Position numbers and translations under genes: made by a program. 44,985 bases of DNA from NCBI RefSeq assembly GCF_001635685.1, contig NZ_LWFF01000338.1, forward strand, positions 1-44,985. Direction: 5' to 3'. This document shows, piece after piece, positions 8,939 through 17,019 of the stretch (the first letter of the stretch is position 1; each line of letters starts with the position of its first letter). Under the pieces are notes generated by a model. It did not search any database. It was not told the origin of the DNA and was given only the letters and a program-made list of their open reading frames with translations. This DNA comes from Erythrobacter sp. HI0063. GTDB lineage: Bacteria; Pseudomonadota; Alphaproteobacteria; Sphingomonadales; Sphingomonadaceae.

Positions 8939-11370
8939 TCGGCAGGCTCCATGGTCAGATCGGCAATCGGCTGGAATTTCTCCGCTTCGGGCTCGCTCGT
9001 ATGCTCGGCCCACGGATCCTTGCGATAGACCGATTGCGAGATTTCGAAGCGTTCGTTGAGCGCCGCACGCTCTGCAGAGTCGGAGAGGACTTCTTTCACC
9101 CATTCGAGCCCGACCTTGTCGACCCATTTGTAAGGCCGGTCGAGATATCTGGCGTGCTCGCGATAGAGCTGAACGAAGGCGGCGGTCCATTCGATCGCCT
9201 CCTCCTCGCTCGCGACATCGACCAGCCGCTGCGTCTCGCGCACATCCATTCCCGCCGCGCCTGCGACGCCGATCTGGTAGCCGGAATCGACGCAGACCAC
9301 GCCGACATCCTTGCACGTCGCCTCGGCGCAATTGCGCGGGCAGCCGGACACGCCCAGCTTGACCTTGTGCGGGGTCCACGATCCCCACAGCTTCTTTTCC
9401 AGCTTGATGCCGAGGCCGGTGGAATCCTGCGTGCCGAAGCGGCACCAGTCCGTGCCCACACAGGTTTTCACCGTGCGCAGCCCTTTGGAATAGGCGTGAC
9501 CCGAAACCATCCCGGCGGCGTTGAGATCGGCCCAGATGGCGGGCAGGTCTTCCTTCTTCACGCCCAGCAGATCGATCCGCTGGCCGCCGGTGACTTTGAC
9601 CGCAGCCTCGTATTTCTTCGCCGCCGCGGCGATGGCCAGCAGCTCGTCCGCCGTGGTCATCCCGCCCCACATGCGCGGCATGACGGAATAGGTGCCGTCC
9701 TTCTGGATGTTGGCGTGATTGCGCTCGTTGACGAAGCGCGACTGCGCGTCGTCCTGATAATCGAGCGGCCATTCGGCGAGGAGGTAGAAGTTGATCGCCG
9801 GGCGGCAAGTCGGGCAGCCATTGACCGTCTTCCACGCCAATTCTTGCCACACGGCGGGCTGGGTCCGCAGCTCGCGTGCTTTGATCAGGCGGCGCACATC
9901 CTCGTGCGTCAGATCGGTGCAACCGCAGACCGGCTTCGCCCCGCCCGCATCGAAACTGTCGCCCAGAGTCACGGCCAGCAATTGTTCGACCAGCCCGGTA
10001 CATGTGCCGCAGCTGGCAGAGGCCTTGGTCTGCGCGCGAAGGGCGTCGAGCGTATCCGCTCCCGCTCCGATGGCGTCCACGATCTGTCCCTTGCATACGC
10101 CGTTGCAGCCGCAGATCTCCGCTTCAGGCGGCAATGCTGCAACGGCTGCCAGAGGGTCCGCACCGGCAGCGCCACCCCCCTGGAATGCCGGGCCATAGAT
10201 CAGCGTGTCGCGAATCTCCTCGATATCGGTCTGGTCCTTGATCAGGCCGAAGAACCAGTTGCCGTCCGCCGTGTCGCCATACATTACCGCGCCGATCAGC
10301 CGGTCGTCCTCGATCACCAGCCGCTTGTAGATGCCGCGCGCCGGATCGCGGAACACGATATCCTCGCGCCCCTCTCGTTCCGCGAAATCTCCTGCGCTGA
10401 AGAGGTCGCAGCCGGTGACTTTCAGCTTGGTCGACAATTCGCGCATGGCGAAGGCATCGTCCTCGCCCAGCAGCGTCTTCGCCAGCACCCGCGCCTGATC
10501 GTAAAGCGGGGCAACAAGGCCGAACAGATTGCCTTCGAACTCCACGCATTCGCCGACCGCGAAGATATCGGGATCGCTGGTGCGCATCTGCGCATCGACC
10601 GTAATCGCCTTGCCGCATGTCAGCCCGGCATCCGCGCCGACCTGCCCGGCAGGCCGGATGCCCACTGCCATGCAAACGATGTCCGCATCGAGCACCGTGC
10701 CATCCTCCAGCACCACCCGTTCCACCTTGCCCTGGCCCTCGATCGCCTTGGTCGAGGCCTTGAGCAGCACCTCTATGCCGCGCTTTTCCAGATCCTTCTT
10801 GAGCAGATAGCCCGCCGCCTCGTCGAGCTGGCGCTCCATCAGGTGGCCCATCAGATGCAACACGGTCACATCCATGCCGCGCAGGCGCAGGCCCGCCGCC
10901 GCTTCCAGCCCTAGCAGCCCCCCGCCGATCACCACCGCTTTCGCGCCGGGCCGGGCCGATGCCTCGATCATGGCATTGGTGTCTTCCAGGTCGCGATAGG
11001 CGACCACGCCTGGCAGATCGTGTCCCGGCAACGGAATGATGAAGGGAGCGGAACCGGTCGCGATAATCAGTCTGTCGTAAGGGACTTCGCCCCTTTCCCC
11101 GACCACGACCTTGCGGCTGCGGTCGATCGCGACGACCTTTTCGCCAAAGCGGCAGGTGACGCCATGTTCGGCATACCAGGCATCGTCGTGGGTGACGATT
11201 TCATCGAAGGCTTTCTCGCCCGACAGCACGGGGGAGAGCATGATGCGGTTGTAATTGCCGCGCGGCTCGGCGTTGAACAACGTGACCTCGAATGGCGCGC
11301 CAGCTTCGAACAGATGCTCCAGCACCCGTCCCGAGGCCATGCCTGCGCCGATGACGACCAGTCTTTCCAT
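8935..11370 (-). CDS. nirB: Assimilatory nitrite reductase large subunit, NAD(P)H-dependent
   Basis: An 811-residue flavoprotein that reduces nitrite to ammonium in the cytoplasm. The order is: FAD-binding GxGxxxG near residues 7-14, NAD-binding VVIGGGLLGLE near 146-155, a BFD-like [2Fe-2S] region (CGCNGVCKG, CGTCTG, then CGCTDL), the ferredoxin-like nitrite/sulfite reductase half-domain, and the siroheme-[4Fe-4S] site with Cys 637, 643, 677 and 681 (CVGTDWC and GCPRNC). All cofactor cysteines are intact. The frame extends upstream to 11508, but ATG 11370 fits the family N-terminus (MERLVVIGAG) and has AAGGGAG 8 bases upstream. It depends on siroheme made from the CobA product of the same operon. 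Confidence 0.95.
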   Translation of the reverse strand: MERLVVIGAGMASGRVLEHLFEAGAPFEVTLFNAEPRGNYNRIMLSPVLSGEKAFDEIVTHDDAWYAEHGVTCRFGEKVVAIDRSRKVVVGERGEVPYDRLIIATGSAPFIIPLPGHDLPGVVAYRDLEDTNAMIEASARPGAKAVVIGGGLLGLEAAAGLRLRGMDVTVLHLMGHLMERQLDEAAGYLLKKDLEKRGIEVLLKASTKAIEGQGKVERVVLEDGTVLDADIVCMAVGIRPAGQVGADAGLTCGKAITVDAQMRTSDPDIFAVGECVEFEGNLFGLVAPLYDQARVLAKTLLGEDDAFAMRELSTKLKVTGCDLFSAGDFAEREGREDIVFRDPARGIYKRLVIEDDRLIGAVMYGDTADGNWFFGLIKDQTDIEEIRDTLIYGPAFQGGGAAGADPLAAVAALPPEAEICGCNGVCKGQIVDAIGAGADTLDALRAQTKASASCGTCTGLVEQLLAVTLGDSFDAGGAKPVCGCTDLTHEDVRRLIKARELRTQPAVWQELAWKTVNGCPTCRPAINFYLLAEWPLDYQDDAQSRFVNERNHANIQKDGTYSVMPRMWGGMTTADELLAIAAAAKKYEAAVKVTGGQRIDLLGVKKEDLPAIWADLNAAGMVSGHAYSKGLRTVKTCVGTDWCRFGTQDSTGLGIKLEKKLWGSWTPHKVKLGVSGCPRNCAEATCKDVGVVCVDSGYQIGVAGAAGMDVRETQRLVDVASEEEAIEWTAAFVQLYREHARYLDRPYKWVDKVGLEWVKEVLSDSAERAALNERFEISQSVYRKDPWAEHTSEPEAEKFQPIADLTMEPAE

Positions 11371-11383
11371 GCCTTGCGCTCCC

Positions 11384-12319
11384 TTACAGATACCAGGCGG
11401 TGATGAAGGCGAGGTCTTCGCCGCGATAAACCGGCAGGGCGACCATGCTGCGATAGCCGGCCGGAAGCCCTGTTCCGTTGCCGACGATGTGCGGAAGGCC
11501 GGAGCCAAGCACCTGCCCGACCGGCCCCTGCCAGGCCCCGACGGTGACGATATCGACCGGCGGATTCTGCTTGGGCCATAAAGGACCCTCGCGTTCGCAA
11601 ATGCCGTCGATCAGCATGGCCGCCCGGCGCGGGCCGACCCGTTCGGGACGGGCGTCCCAGATTTCGAACCGACGGGCGAGCGGGGTCTGCGATCCCGAAA
11701 GCAGCGTCACGATCCAGGTCCGATCGTCGGGAGACGGAACGGGAATGCCCAGCCCCGTCTTGAGGCCCGCTTCGCTCGCGCTCTGTCCCCGGACGAAACC
11801 GTGATGCGATCCGATGGCGCGCATCAGCACTGGCATTTCAGCGGACCAGACGCCGCCCGGAAGCCCTTGGCCCGGCGCGAAGGCGACGGTCTGCGAGACT
11901 TCTTCGAATGCCTGCGCAGCGCCATAATAGCCCGCATCCAGACGCAGGCGATCGCCAGCTTCTGCCCACAGTTCGATCGCGCCGAGCTGTTCATCCGCAT
12001 CGCCGCAGAAGACGACCGCCACCGCTTTCAGCGTCGTTTCGGAAAAGACGGGGATGGCAACCGCGCAGGTCAGCCCTGCCTCGGTAGCAGCCTGCGCGCG
12101 CAGGAAATAGGAGCCGTCGAATTCCTTCAGCACGACGGGGCGACCTTCCGCCCAGGCCTTGCCGGGCAATCCTTCGCCATGCGCGAAAACGGTCTGCGCG
12201 GAGGTTTTCGCGAAGGCATCCAGCGCGCCGTAATTGCCGCCGCCCGACTTGAGCACATCGCCATCGGGCAGCCAGATCTCGGCGGCCTTGATGAAGGAGG
12301 ATGGGTCGCGGCTCGCCAT
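11384..12319 (-). CDS. Tandem GAF-domain protein of the nitrate operon
   Basis: A 311-residue protein with two similar units. Each runs from YGA through a GLPG motif to a core ending in a hydrophobic strand: GEGLPGKAW...SEAGLTCAVAIPV in residues 30-130 and GQGLPGGVW...SEAGLKTGLGIPV in residues 130-205. A third, weaker GLP-containing segment follows near the C-terminus (TGLPAGYRSMVALPVYRG). This is GAF-like text, a fold that binds small ligands or senses redox state or gases. No kinase, cyclase, DNA-binding or other output domain is visible. The start is ATG 12319, because GGAGAG ends 7 bases upstream and overlaps the cobA stop; earlier ATGs fall inside cobA. It sits 13 bases before nirB. A sensing or regulatory role is inferred from fold and position; the ligand is unknown. 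Confidence 0.72.
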   Translation of the reverse strand: MASRDPSSFIKAAEIWLPDGDVLKSGGGNYGALDAFAKTSAQTVFAHGEGLPGKAWAEGRPVVLKEFDGSYFLRAQAATEAGLTCAVAIPVFSETTLKAVAVVFCGDADEQLGAIELWAEAGDRLRLDAGYYGAAQAFEEVSQTVAFAPGQGLPGGVWSAEMPVLMRAIGSHHGFVRGQSASEAGLKTGLGIPVPSPDDRTWIVTLLSGSQTPLARRFEIWDARPERVGPRRAAMLIDGICEREGPLWPKQNPPVDIVTVGAWQGPVGQVLGSGLPHIVGNGTGLPAGYRSMVALPVYRGEDLAFITAWYL

Positions 12320-12323
12320 AATA

Positions 12324-13115
12324 TCACTCTCCGGCATGGGCGACCTCTCGTGCAGGCATCGCGCGCGCAACAGCCGCGCCGTGCAGCGCCTCGCCGATCA
12401 GGATCACCGCAGGCCCGTCACCCAGCGCGGATTTTGCGGCCAGCGGCAGCAGGTCCAGCCGGGTGACGAAGCTTCGCCGGACGGGCAGGCTGGCATTTTC
12501 CATCAGCGCGACGGTCGTATCGGGCGCGAGTCCGGCTTCGATCAGGCCCGAGGATATATGCGCGGCTGCGGCCTTGCCCATATAGACAGCCAGCGTGGCC
12601 TGCGGATCGGCCAGCGCGGCCCAGTCCACGTCCGGCACAGCCCCCTTGCTGGTATGCGCGGTGACGAAGGTCAGCCGCCTGGCAAGCCCGCGCGAGGTCA
12701 GGGACAGGCCCAGATCGGCTGCAGCGGCGCTGGCGGCGGTGACGCCAGGGCAGATCGACACCGGAATGCCCGCCGCACGGCACGCTTCCAGTTCTTCGTT
12801 CGCCCGCCCGAAGATCGACGGATCACCGCCCTTCAACCGCACGACCCGCTTGCGCGCCCGTGCCGCATCCACGATCAGCGCATCGATGGTACGCTGGTCC
12901 CGCGAATGTCGGCCCGCCCGTTTGCCGACCGACACGTATTCGGCTTCCGGCCCGATCAGGTCCAGCACACCGGGCCCGACCAGTGCATCGTAGAAGACGA
13001 TATCCGCACGCCGCAGCAGCCGCTCCGCCTTTCTGGTCAGCAAATCCGGATCGCCGGGTCCCGCCCCTACGAGCCACACTGTGCCGGGAGCGAATTTCCG
13101 ATCGCCACTCCTCAC
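12324..13115 (-). CDS. cobA: Uroporphyrinogen-III C-methyltransferase (SUMT)
   Basis: A 263-residue enzyme that transfers two methyl groups from S-adenosylmethionine to uroporphyrinogen III, giving precorrin-2, the precursor of siroheme. The family motifs VGAGPGDPDLLT (residues 16-27), VVRLKGGDPSIFGR (near 92-105) and a proline-rich CPGVTAA stretch are present. The start is GTG 13115, with AAGG 8 bases upstream. It is a stand-alone SUMT domain, not the CysG fusion, so dehydrogenase and ferrochelatase steps must be encoded elsewhere. It is the first gene after leader 2, and placing it ahead of nirB matches siroheme supply to nitrite reductase demand. Confidence 0.92.
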   Translation of the reverse strand: MRSGDRKFAPGTVWLVGAGPGDPDLLTRKAERLLRRADIVFYDALVGPGVLDLIGPEAEYVSVGKRAGRHSRDQRTIDALIVDAARARKRVVRLKGGDPSIFGRANEELEACRAAGIPVSICPGVTAASAAAADLGLSLTSRGLARRLTFVTAHTSKGAVPDVDWAALADPQATLAVYMGKAAAAHISSGLIEAGLAPDTTVALMENASLPVRRSFVTRLDLLPLAAKSALGDGPAVILIGEALHGAAVARAMPAREVAHAGE

Positions 13116-13204
13116 CGCCGCAACCTTGCATCAAGGGTCGGTCCCGACGGTTTCGCCTTGCGGATCAAACGCATTTTTAGCCTCCGAACGTGAACCCAAA
13201 ACGC

Positions 13205-13250
13205 AAAAAAGCCGCTGCGACGTGCGATCCGGGAGGATCGGTCGAGCGGC
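13205..13250 (-). terminator. Conditional intrinsic terminator in leader 2
   Basis: Read on the minus strand, GCCGCT (13250-13245) pairs with AGCGGC (13216-13211), CGAC (13244-13241) with GTCG (13221-13218), and CGATCC (13240-13235) with GGATCG (13230-13225) around TCCC. Six T residues follow at 13210-13205. It lies 89 bases before the cobA GTG, so it is an attenuator. Confidence 0.88.
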
Positions 13251-13306
13251 ACCATTGCCAACAAATCTAAGATATCATCGGATGGTCAAACACCCTACGC
13301 TGGGCG
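13205..13306 (-). promoter_or_regulatory. NasT/ANTAR-type antitermination leader 2
   Basis: On the minus strand, P1 pairs CGCCC (13306-13302) with GGGTG (13295-13291) around hexaloop AGCGUA. P2 pairs UGGC (13260-13257) with GCCG (13250-13247) around hexaloop AAUGGU. Both loops have A1 and G4. The 3' arm of P2 is the 5' arm of the terminator at 13250-13205, as in leader 1. P2 and terminator also match leader 1 in sequence (TGGCAA, then GCCGCT, then CGACCGATC). An outer repeat, ATCGGAT and ATCCGAT, encloses P1. The inference is that NasT opens this leader to express cobA, the GAF protein, nirB, nirD and nasA when nitrate is present. Confidence 0.82.
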
Positions 13307-13793
13307 AATCCGATTGAAGACCGAAAGTGGCTAATATTTTGGTGCAATGCAACAAAAAAATCGGCCTGAATTCCCGACTTGCCGATAGTGCGGCAAAGAG
13401 TGATCGCGAAGAAGCCCCATTATTGGGGGGCAAGGCCTAGCAAAGTCGCCCGTGTCGCCCATCAGCAGAGTGGCATATGCGGGTAGGCGAGCAGACGCGG
13501 GCTGACCGCGCCATCATGCATAGTGAATGCCCCACTCTTTGAGCAGGCTGTTGCACTTTTCGGCAAAGGCGAATGGCCGCTTTCTGGGTTGGGCAGCGAT
13601 AGTCGGAATGGCTTGAACTGGGCGCAAAGCTGACCATCGGAATCAGTGTGGCGAGCGGCAAGTCGCCAACGGAAGCATACTTCAGACCTCAAAAAAGAGG
13701 AGTAAGTCAGGACAGACGGCAATGCGCCGCATGATCATACCGATTCGCGCAGACCAGACGCGGTGTCAGAGGTCTCAAGCGAACGGTGATACA
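13307..13793. other. Intergenic stretch with the nas promoter side and island border
   Basis: About 490 bases between leader 2 and the ParB-like gene hold no frame I can support. The promoter of the leftward nas operon should lie in 13310-13420; a TGCACC half-site of the NtrC type is visible on the minus strand near 13344 without a clear partner. A short hairpin, GCCCC-ATTATT-GGGG, is near 13414-13427 with no T-run. The change from nas backbone to recombinase unit happens here, but I see no direct repeat or tRNA fragment that would mark the border. Confidence 0.35.
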
Positions 13794-14903
13794 ATGGATG
13801 AAAATAGTTCTTTCGATAGCGAAGATCGGCGTAATCTCCTTAATCTTCCTGAAGGCGAACCAGCAGCTCGAGCTACAGAAACCGCAGAACACTCTCAGGA
13901 ATTTATGAGTCCGGCGCAGGATGATGCGCCGATGGAGGAGTTCGGAGGAGAATGGCCAGCCGAGTCCCCAAACTCTGCGTCAGAAGTCGAACCCAGCAAG
14001 ACAGAGTTTGATGCCCCGCCGAGACTGGAAGGAGAAATTACCCTTTCTCTCGGTGATCTGAGCGACTGGAAATACCACTGTGCGGTCATGTCGAAGCAGT
14101 CCGACGCAGCAGACGCGGCATTGGTTTCAGCAGCCGTCGATCCCGAGTTTCTCCCGCCCATTGAAGTCATTGAGGGCGGCAATGGCAAATATGCGGTCAA
14201 GGACGGGCATCGCCGCGTGCGAGCACTTCGAACCGTTCATCACAACAAGATGGACACGCTGATCAGATGCATCGTCTACACCGGAACCGAGGAGCAAGCT
14301 GTACGCGATATGTGTGACGACGCGGTCGGCACGGCGATGCGAACCAAAATTCAATCAGCTATCGCCGTCCGAAACCTCCACCGGATCACGGGTCTGACTC
14401 AGGTCGCTATCACCGAACAATATCCGGCCCTCAAGAAGGATCAGGTCAGTCTGATGATCAAGGCGGCCGGCGTATTCGAGGAATATCCTGTCGTCTTCAA
14501 TCTTCTTCGAAGGCCGGACCGAGTGTCGATAGACACATGCGTCCGCATTCATGACCGGATGAAGGACGCCGGTGACGAAGAAGTTGGCGCCTTCATTGCG
14601 AAGGCAGAGGATCTCGCAGCCGAGGGCGCCTCTTTCACCACCACCGAACTTCTTGAAGCTTTCGGCATCGATGGACCGGCTAAGAAGGCCGGTGGGCTGA
14701 AGGCCGACCCGTTCGAGCCAGCCGACCGTACGGAGGTCTTCGGAGATGACGACCAGGTGGTGGGATCTCTCGACATGCATTCCGACAATGTCACACGCCT
14801 GCGGCTACCCGATCCGAACGCTATGACCATCGAGGAACGGGAAGTTGCAGCAAAGGCATTCATCAAACAGATCTATGCCTATTTCGAACTGGATGCCGAC
14901 TGA
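13794..14903 (+). CDS. ParB/Spo0J-like nuclease-domain protein
   Basis: A 369-residue protein. The first 75 residues are acidic and low in complexity. Residues 80-170 form a ParB-like N-terminal domain: PPIEVIEGGNGKYAVKDGHR then RVRAL carries the GxRR-type ParB box, which binds CTP in true ParB proteins. Residues 185-235 contain a helix-turn-helix-like stretch (LTQVAITEQYPALKKDQVSL). ATG 13794 is chosen because GGTGA lies 5 bases upstream. No ParA gene accompanies it, so plasmid partition is unlikely; a DNA-binding partner or regulator of the recombinase downstream is more plausible. Its stop overlaps the next ATG (TGATG), so translation is coupled. Confidence 0.8.
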   Translation: MDENSSFDSEDRRNLLNLPEGEPAARATETAEHSQEFMSPAQDDAPMEEFGGEWPAESPNSASEVEPSKTEFDAPPRLEGEITLSLGDLSDWKYHCAVMSKQSDAADAALVSAAVDPEFLPPIEVIEGGNGKYAVKDGHRRVRALRTVHHNKMDTLIRCIVYTGTEEQAVRDMCDDAVGTAMRTKIQSAIAVRNLHRITGLTQVAITEQYPALKKDQVSLMIKAAGVFEEYPVVFNLLRRPDRVSIDTCVRIHDRMKDAGDEEVGAFIAKAEDLAAEGASFTTTELLEAFGIDGPAKKAGGLKADPFEPADRTEVFGDDDQVVGSLDMHSDNVTRLRLPDPNAMTIEEREVAAKAFIKQIYAYFELDAD

Positions 14904-15088
14904 TGTCTCGCAGGCCAGATCGTTCACTGGATAGCGCTTCGCCGACATTGTCTCGGCGAAGCGCTCCCCGGCGGGTCGCAATGCGAAGCGACCTACCTTT
15001 GGACTTGCCAGTCAACGCCCAGGAGATTCAAATGATTGCCGAAGCGATGGGGTCGGCTGTCGCAGCCTTGTTCGAGGAGGATAGCTGA
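14903..15088 (+). CDS. Small protein coupled to ParB-like and recombinase genes
   Basis: A 61-residue protein that I do not recognise. The N-terminal half is basic and rich in Arg, Ser and Pro. The C-terminal half (NAQEIQMIAEAMGSAVAALF) reads as an amphipathic helix with an acidic tail. Start and stop overlap the neighbours as TGATG at 14901-14905 and 15086-15090, so ribosomes could pass through all three genes. That arrangement supports a real gene despite its size. A role as recombination directionality factor or structural partner of the recombinase is possible but unproven. Confidence 0.65.
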   Translation: MSRRPDRSLDSASPTLSRRSAPRRVAMRSDLPLDLPVNAQEIQMIAEAMGSAVAALFEEDS

Positions 15089-16722
15089 TGGTCACGCGAT
15101 CAGGTGGAAAGAAAACCAAGTTGCGGGCTGCCCTCTATCTGAGGCTGTCAGTCGACAAGGAGGACGGCAACGCTCAATCCATTGACGCGCAACGACATGC
15201 CGGCATGGAATACGCAGGACGCAATGACATCCAGATCGTTCGAGAATACGTCGACAGCGGGCTAAGCGGGACACTTTCTAGGCGTCCCGAATTTGATCGG
15301 ATGATAGCCGAAGCGACGAGCGCCGAACGCCCAGTCGATGTCGTGTTGATCTATCGCCAAGCGCGATTCGCCCGAAATACGCGCCTGTTCCTGAACACCA
15401 TACACACTCTGTCCGAGTGCGGTGTCGAGATGGTCAGCATTACGGAGAACTTCGGGCAAGGCCGTAACAAGCTCATTTCTCAGACCATTACCGCGCTAAT
15501 GGATGAGCAACGAGCAATCGATGACAGCATCTATACGCGGAAGAGCCGCCGGGAGAACGCTCGCAAAGGCTTCTTCAACGGCGGGCCGGTGCCCTTTGGC
15601 TACCGTACCTTCGTGGCTCAGACCGATGGGGACAAGCGCCGCATGAAGCTGGAGCTTGTTCCCGAGGAAGCGGCCATCGTCCGCGAAATCTTCGACTGGG
15701 CAGATATCGGGCGTGGAGGCCGTTGGATCGTCAAGACGCTCAATGACCGAGGCAGCACACTGCGAGGCGCCAAGTTCAGCAACGGAAACCTGGCAGGTAT
15801 TCTCGGACGCCTTGCTTACACAGGTCGCTACTTTGATAAGACGAAGAATGACGAGGGCCAGGTGCCCGATCGCGAGGAGTGGATCGAGGTACCATGTCCG
15901 CGCATTATCAGCGACGATCAATTCGAAAGGGTATCCGCTCTTCGCTCATCGCGCGCTCCGACGCGCATGCCTCCACATCAAGCGGCAGGCACGACCCTTC
16001 TCTCCGGCATCGCGAGATGTGGAATGCCTGATTGCGGCGCTGGGATGACGATCGGATCAGGCACCTCTCGCAGTCGCAAAAAGTATTATTACTACAAGTG
16101 CAACTGCCGCACGAACGTAGGGCAGCGATGCCGCTGTCCGAACGTACGACGCGAAGTTCTGGACAAAGCGGTCTTCTCGGCTGTTCAGAAACGCATTCTC
16201 GCACCCGACAGGCTGCGTGAGCTCCTGAAGGGTGTCCTCGAGTTAAGTGATGCGAAGCGGCAGAAACTTGAGGAAGAGTTTTCGCACGCCTCGGCCGAAC
16301 GCACTCGCCGAAGGACCGCTATCGATCGCCTGCTCGGCCTCATCGAGGACGGGGTCATGAAGGCGAGCGATCCGGAATTTGCCCACCGCCTCGCTGAGCA
16401 TCGCGAAACGATCGCCGCCATTACCGGTCGCATCGAGGTCATCGAAAGCCAGCTCGCTCGGGGCAGCCGCAAAATCACGCCAGCCGTGATCGAGAAATTT
16501 TCACAGCAAGTCGCTGAGAAGCTTCAGGACGAGGACAGTTCGCTGCGCTCGGCATACCTCAGAATGTTCGTTTCCGAGGTGTCGGTAAGCGATCAGGGCG
16601 TCCAGATTTCTGGTTCGAAATTAGTGCTGGAGCGCGGACTGGCAAAGGGGCTCCCCCGGTTGGAGGGCAGTGTTCCCATCTTTGACCAGAAGTGGTGCCG
16701 CTTACGTGACTCGAACACGTGA
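15088..16722 (+). CDS. Large serine recombinase
   Basis: A 544-residue site-specific recombinase. The resolvase domain has catalytic Ser 21 in YLRLSVDKEDG, the DSGLSGTLSRRPEFDRM motif and catalytic arginines in RQARFARN (residues 90-97). A recombinase domain follows (residues 165-270), then a zinc-ribbon region (CGMPDCGAGM, then KCNCRTNVGQRCRCP) and a long coiled coil (about 375-460), as in phage and ICE integrases. The last residues, WCRLRDSNT, are translated from the tRNA-Thr fragment at 16692-16737, so the natural C-terminus may have been altered or defined by a recombination site. It is the third gene of the coupled unit. Confidence 0.92.
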   Translation: MVTRSGGKKTKLRAALYLRLSVDKEDGNAQSIDAQRHAGMEYAGRNDIQIVREYVDSGLSGTLSRRPEFDRMIAEATSAERPVDVVLIYRQARFARNTRLFLNTIHTLSECGVEMVSITENFGQGRNKLISQTITALMDEQRAIDDSIYTRKSRRENARKGFFNGGPVPFGYRTFVAQTDGDKRRMKLELVPEEAAIVREIFDWADIGRGGRWIVKTLNDRGSTLRGAKFSNGNLAGILGRLAYTGRYFDKTKNDEGQVPDREEWIEVPCPRIISDDQFERVSALRSSRAPTRMPPHQAAGTTLLSGIARCGMPDCGAGMTIGSGTSRSRKKYYYYKCNCRTNVGQRCRCPNVRREVLDKAVFSAVQKRILAPDRLRELLKGVLELSDAKRQKLEEEFSHASAERTRRRTAIDRLLGLIEDGVMKASDPEFAHRLAEHRETIAAITGRIEVIESQLARGSRKITPAVIEKFSQQVAEKLQDEDSSLRSAYLRMFVSEVSVSDQGVQISGSKLVLERGLAKGLPRLEGSVPIFDQKWCRLRDSNT

Positions 16723-16737
16723 CCCCATCATTACGAA
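16692..16737. repeat. Left attachment repeat (tRNA-Thr 3' fragment)
   Basis: Forty-six bases identical to 27751-27796, comprising the tRNA-Thr 3' part from the anticodon loop to CCA, in the same orientation. Identity stops at both flanks. This is the direct repeat left when an element integrates into the 3' end of a tRNA gene, with crossover near the anticodon loop as is usual for tyrosine integrases. It overlaps the end of the serine recombinase gene. Confidence 0.92.
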
Positions 16738-16966
16738 ACGCTGATAAGGGGCGTATAAAAGTTAGGTAATGCATGCACTTAAGCATGGTCGAGGGCACCC
16801 TTTCCCCCTTTTCCCAAAAATGCCCCAAAGAGCGTTAACGTGCGCGTGAATCGGTACACTATTGAAAGTGCCTTGGCTTGGTCCGAACGCGAAATGCATC
16901 CCCTTCCAGGCCCCTTGAAACCGATGCGATGATGGTAGGCGCTCGCCGAAAAATATAAAATAGTGC

Positions 16967-17006
16967 CCCCCGGACCGCACACCATGAAGGGCGAGCGGTC
17001 CGGGGG
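16967..17006 (-). terminator. Hairpin terminator after the integrase/zinc-ribbon genes
   Basis: A perfect 12-bp inverted repeat, CCCCCGGACCGC at 16967-16978 and GCGGTCCGGGGG at 16995-17006, with a 16-base loop. On the minus strand it is followed a few bases later by a T-rich run (16964 down to about 16950). It lies 14 bases past the stop of the zinc-ribbon remnant, the right place to end integrase transcription. Confidence 0.65.
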
Positions 17007-17019
17007 CGAGATGGCAGGG

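Noticed and set aside
8939-10096. N-terminal extension of the nirD frame into nirB
   Set aside because: It is out of frame with nirB and reads as noise; the ATGA overlap at 8935-8938 and family length fix the nirD start.
8821-10914. A 697-codon open frame on the plus strand opposite nirB
   Set aside because: It is the antisense of a clear, motif-complete nirB; its text is Arg/Asp/Gly-rich with no domain, typical of the complementary frame of GC-rich genes.
13437-13722. Two short minus-strand frames (74 and 86 codons) before the ParB-like gene
   Set aside because: No start signals, no recognisable text, and they overlap each other in different frames.
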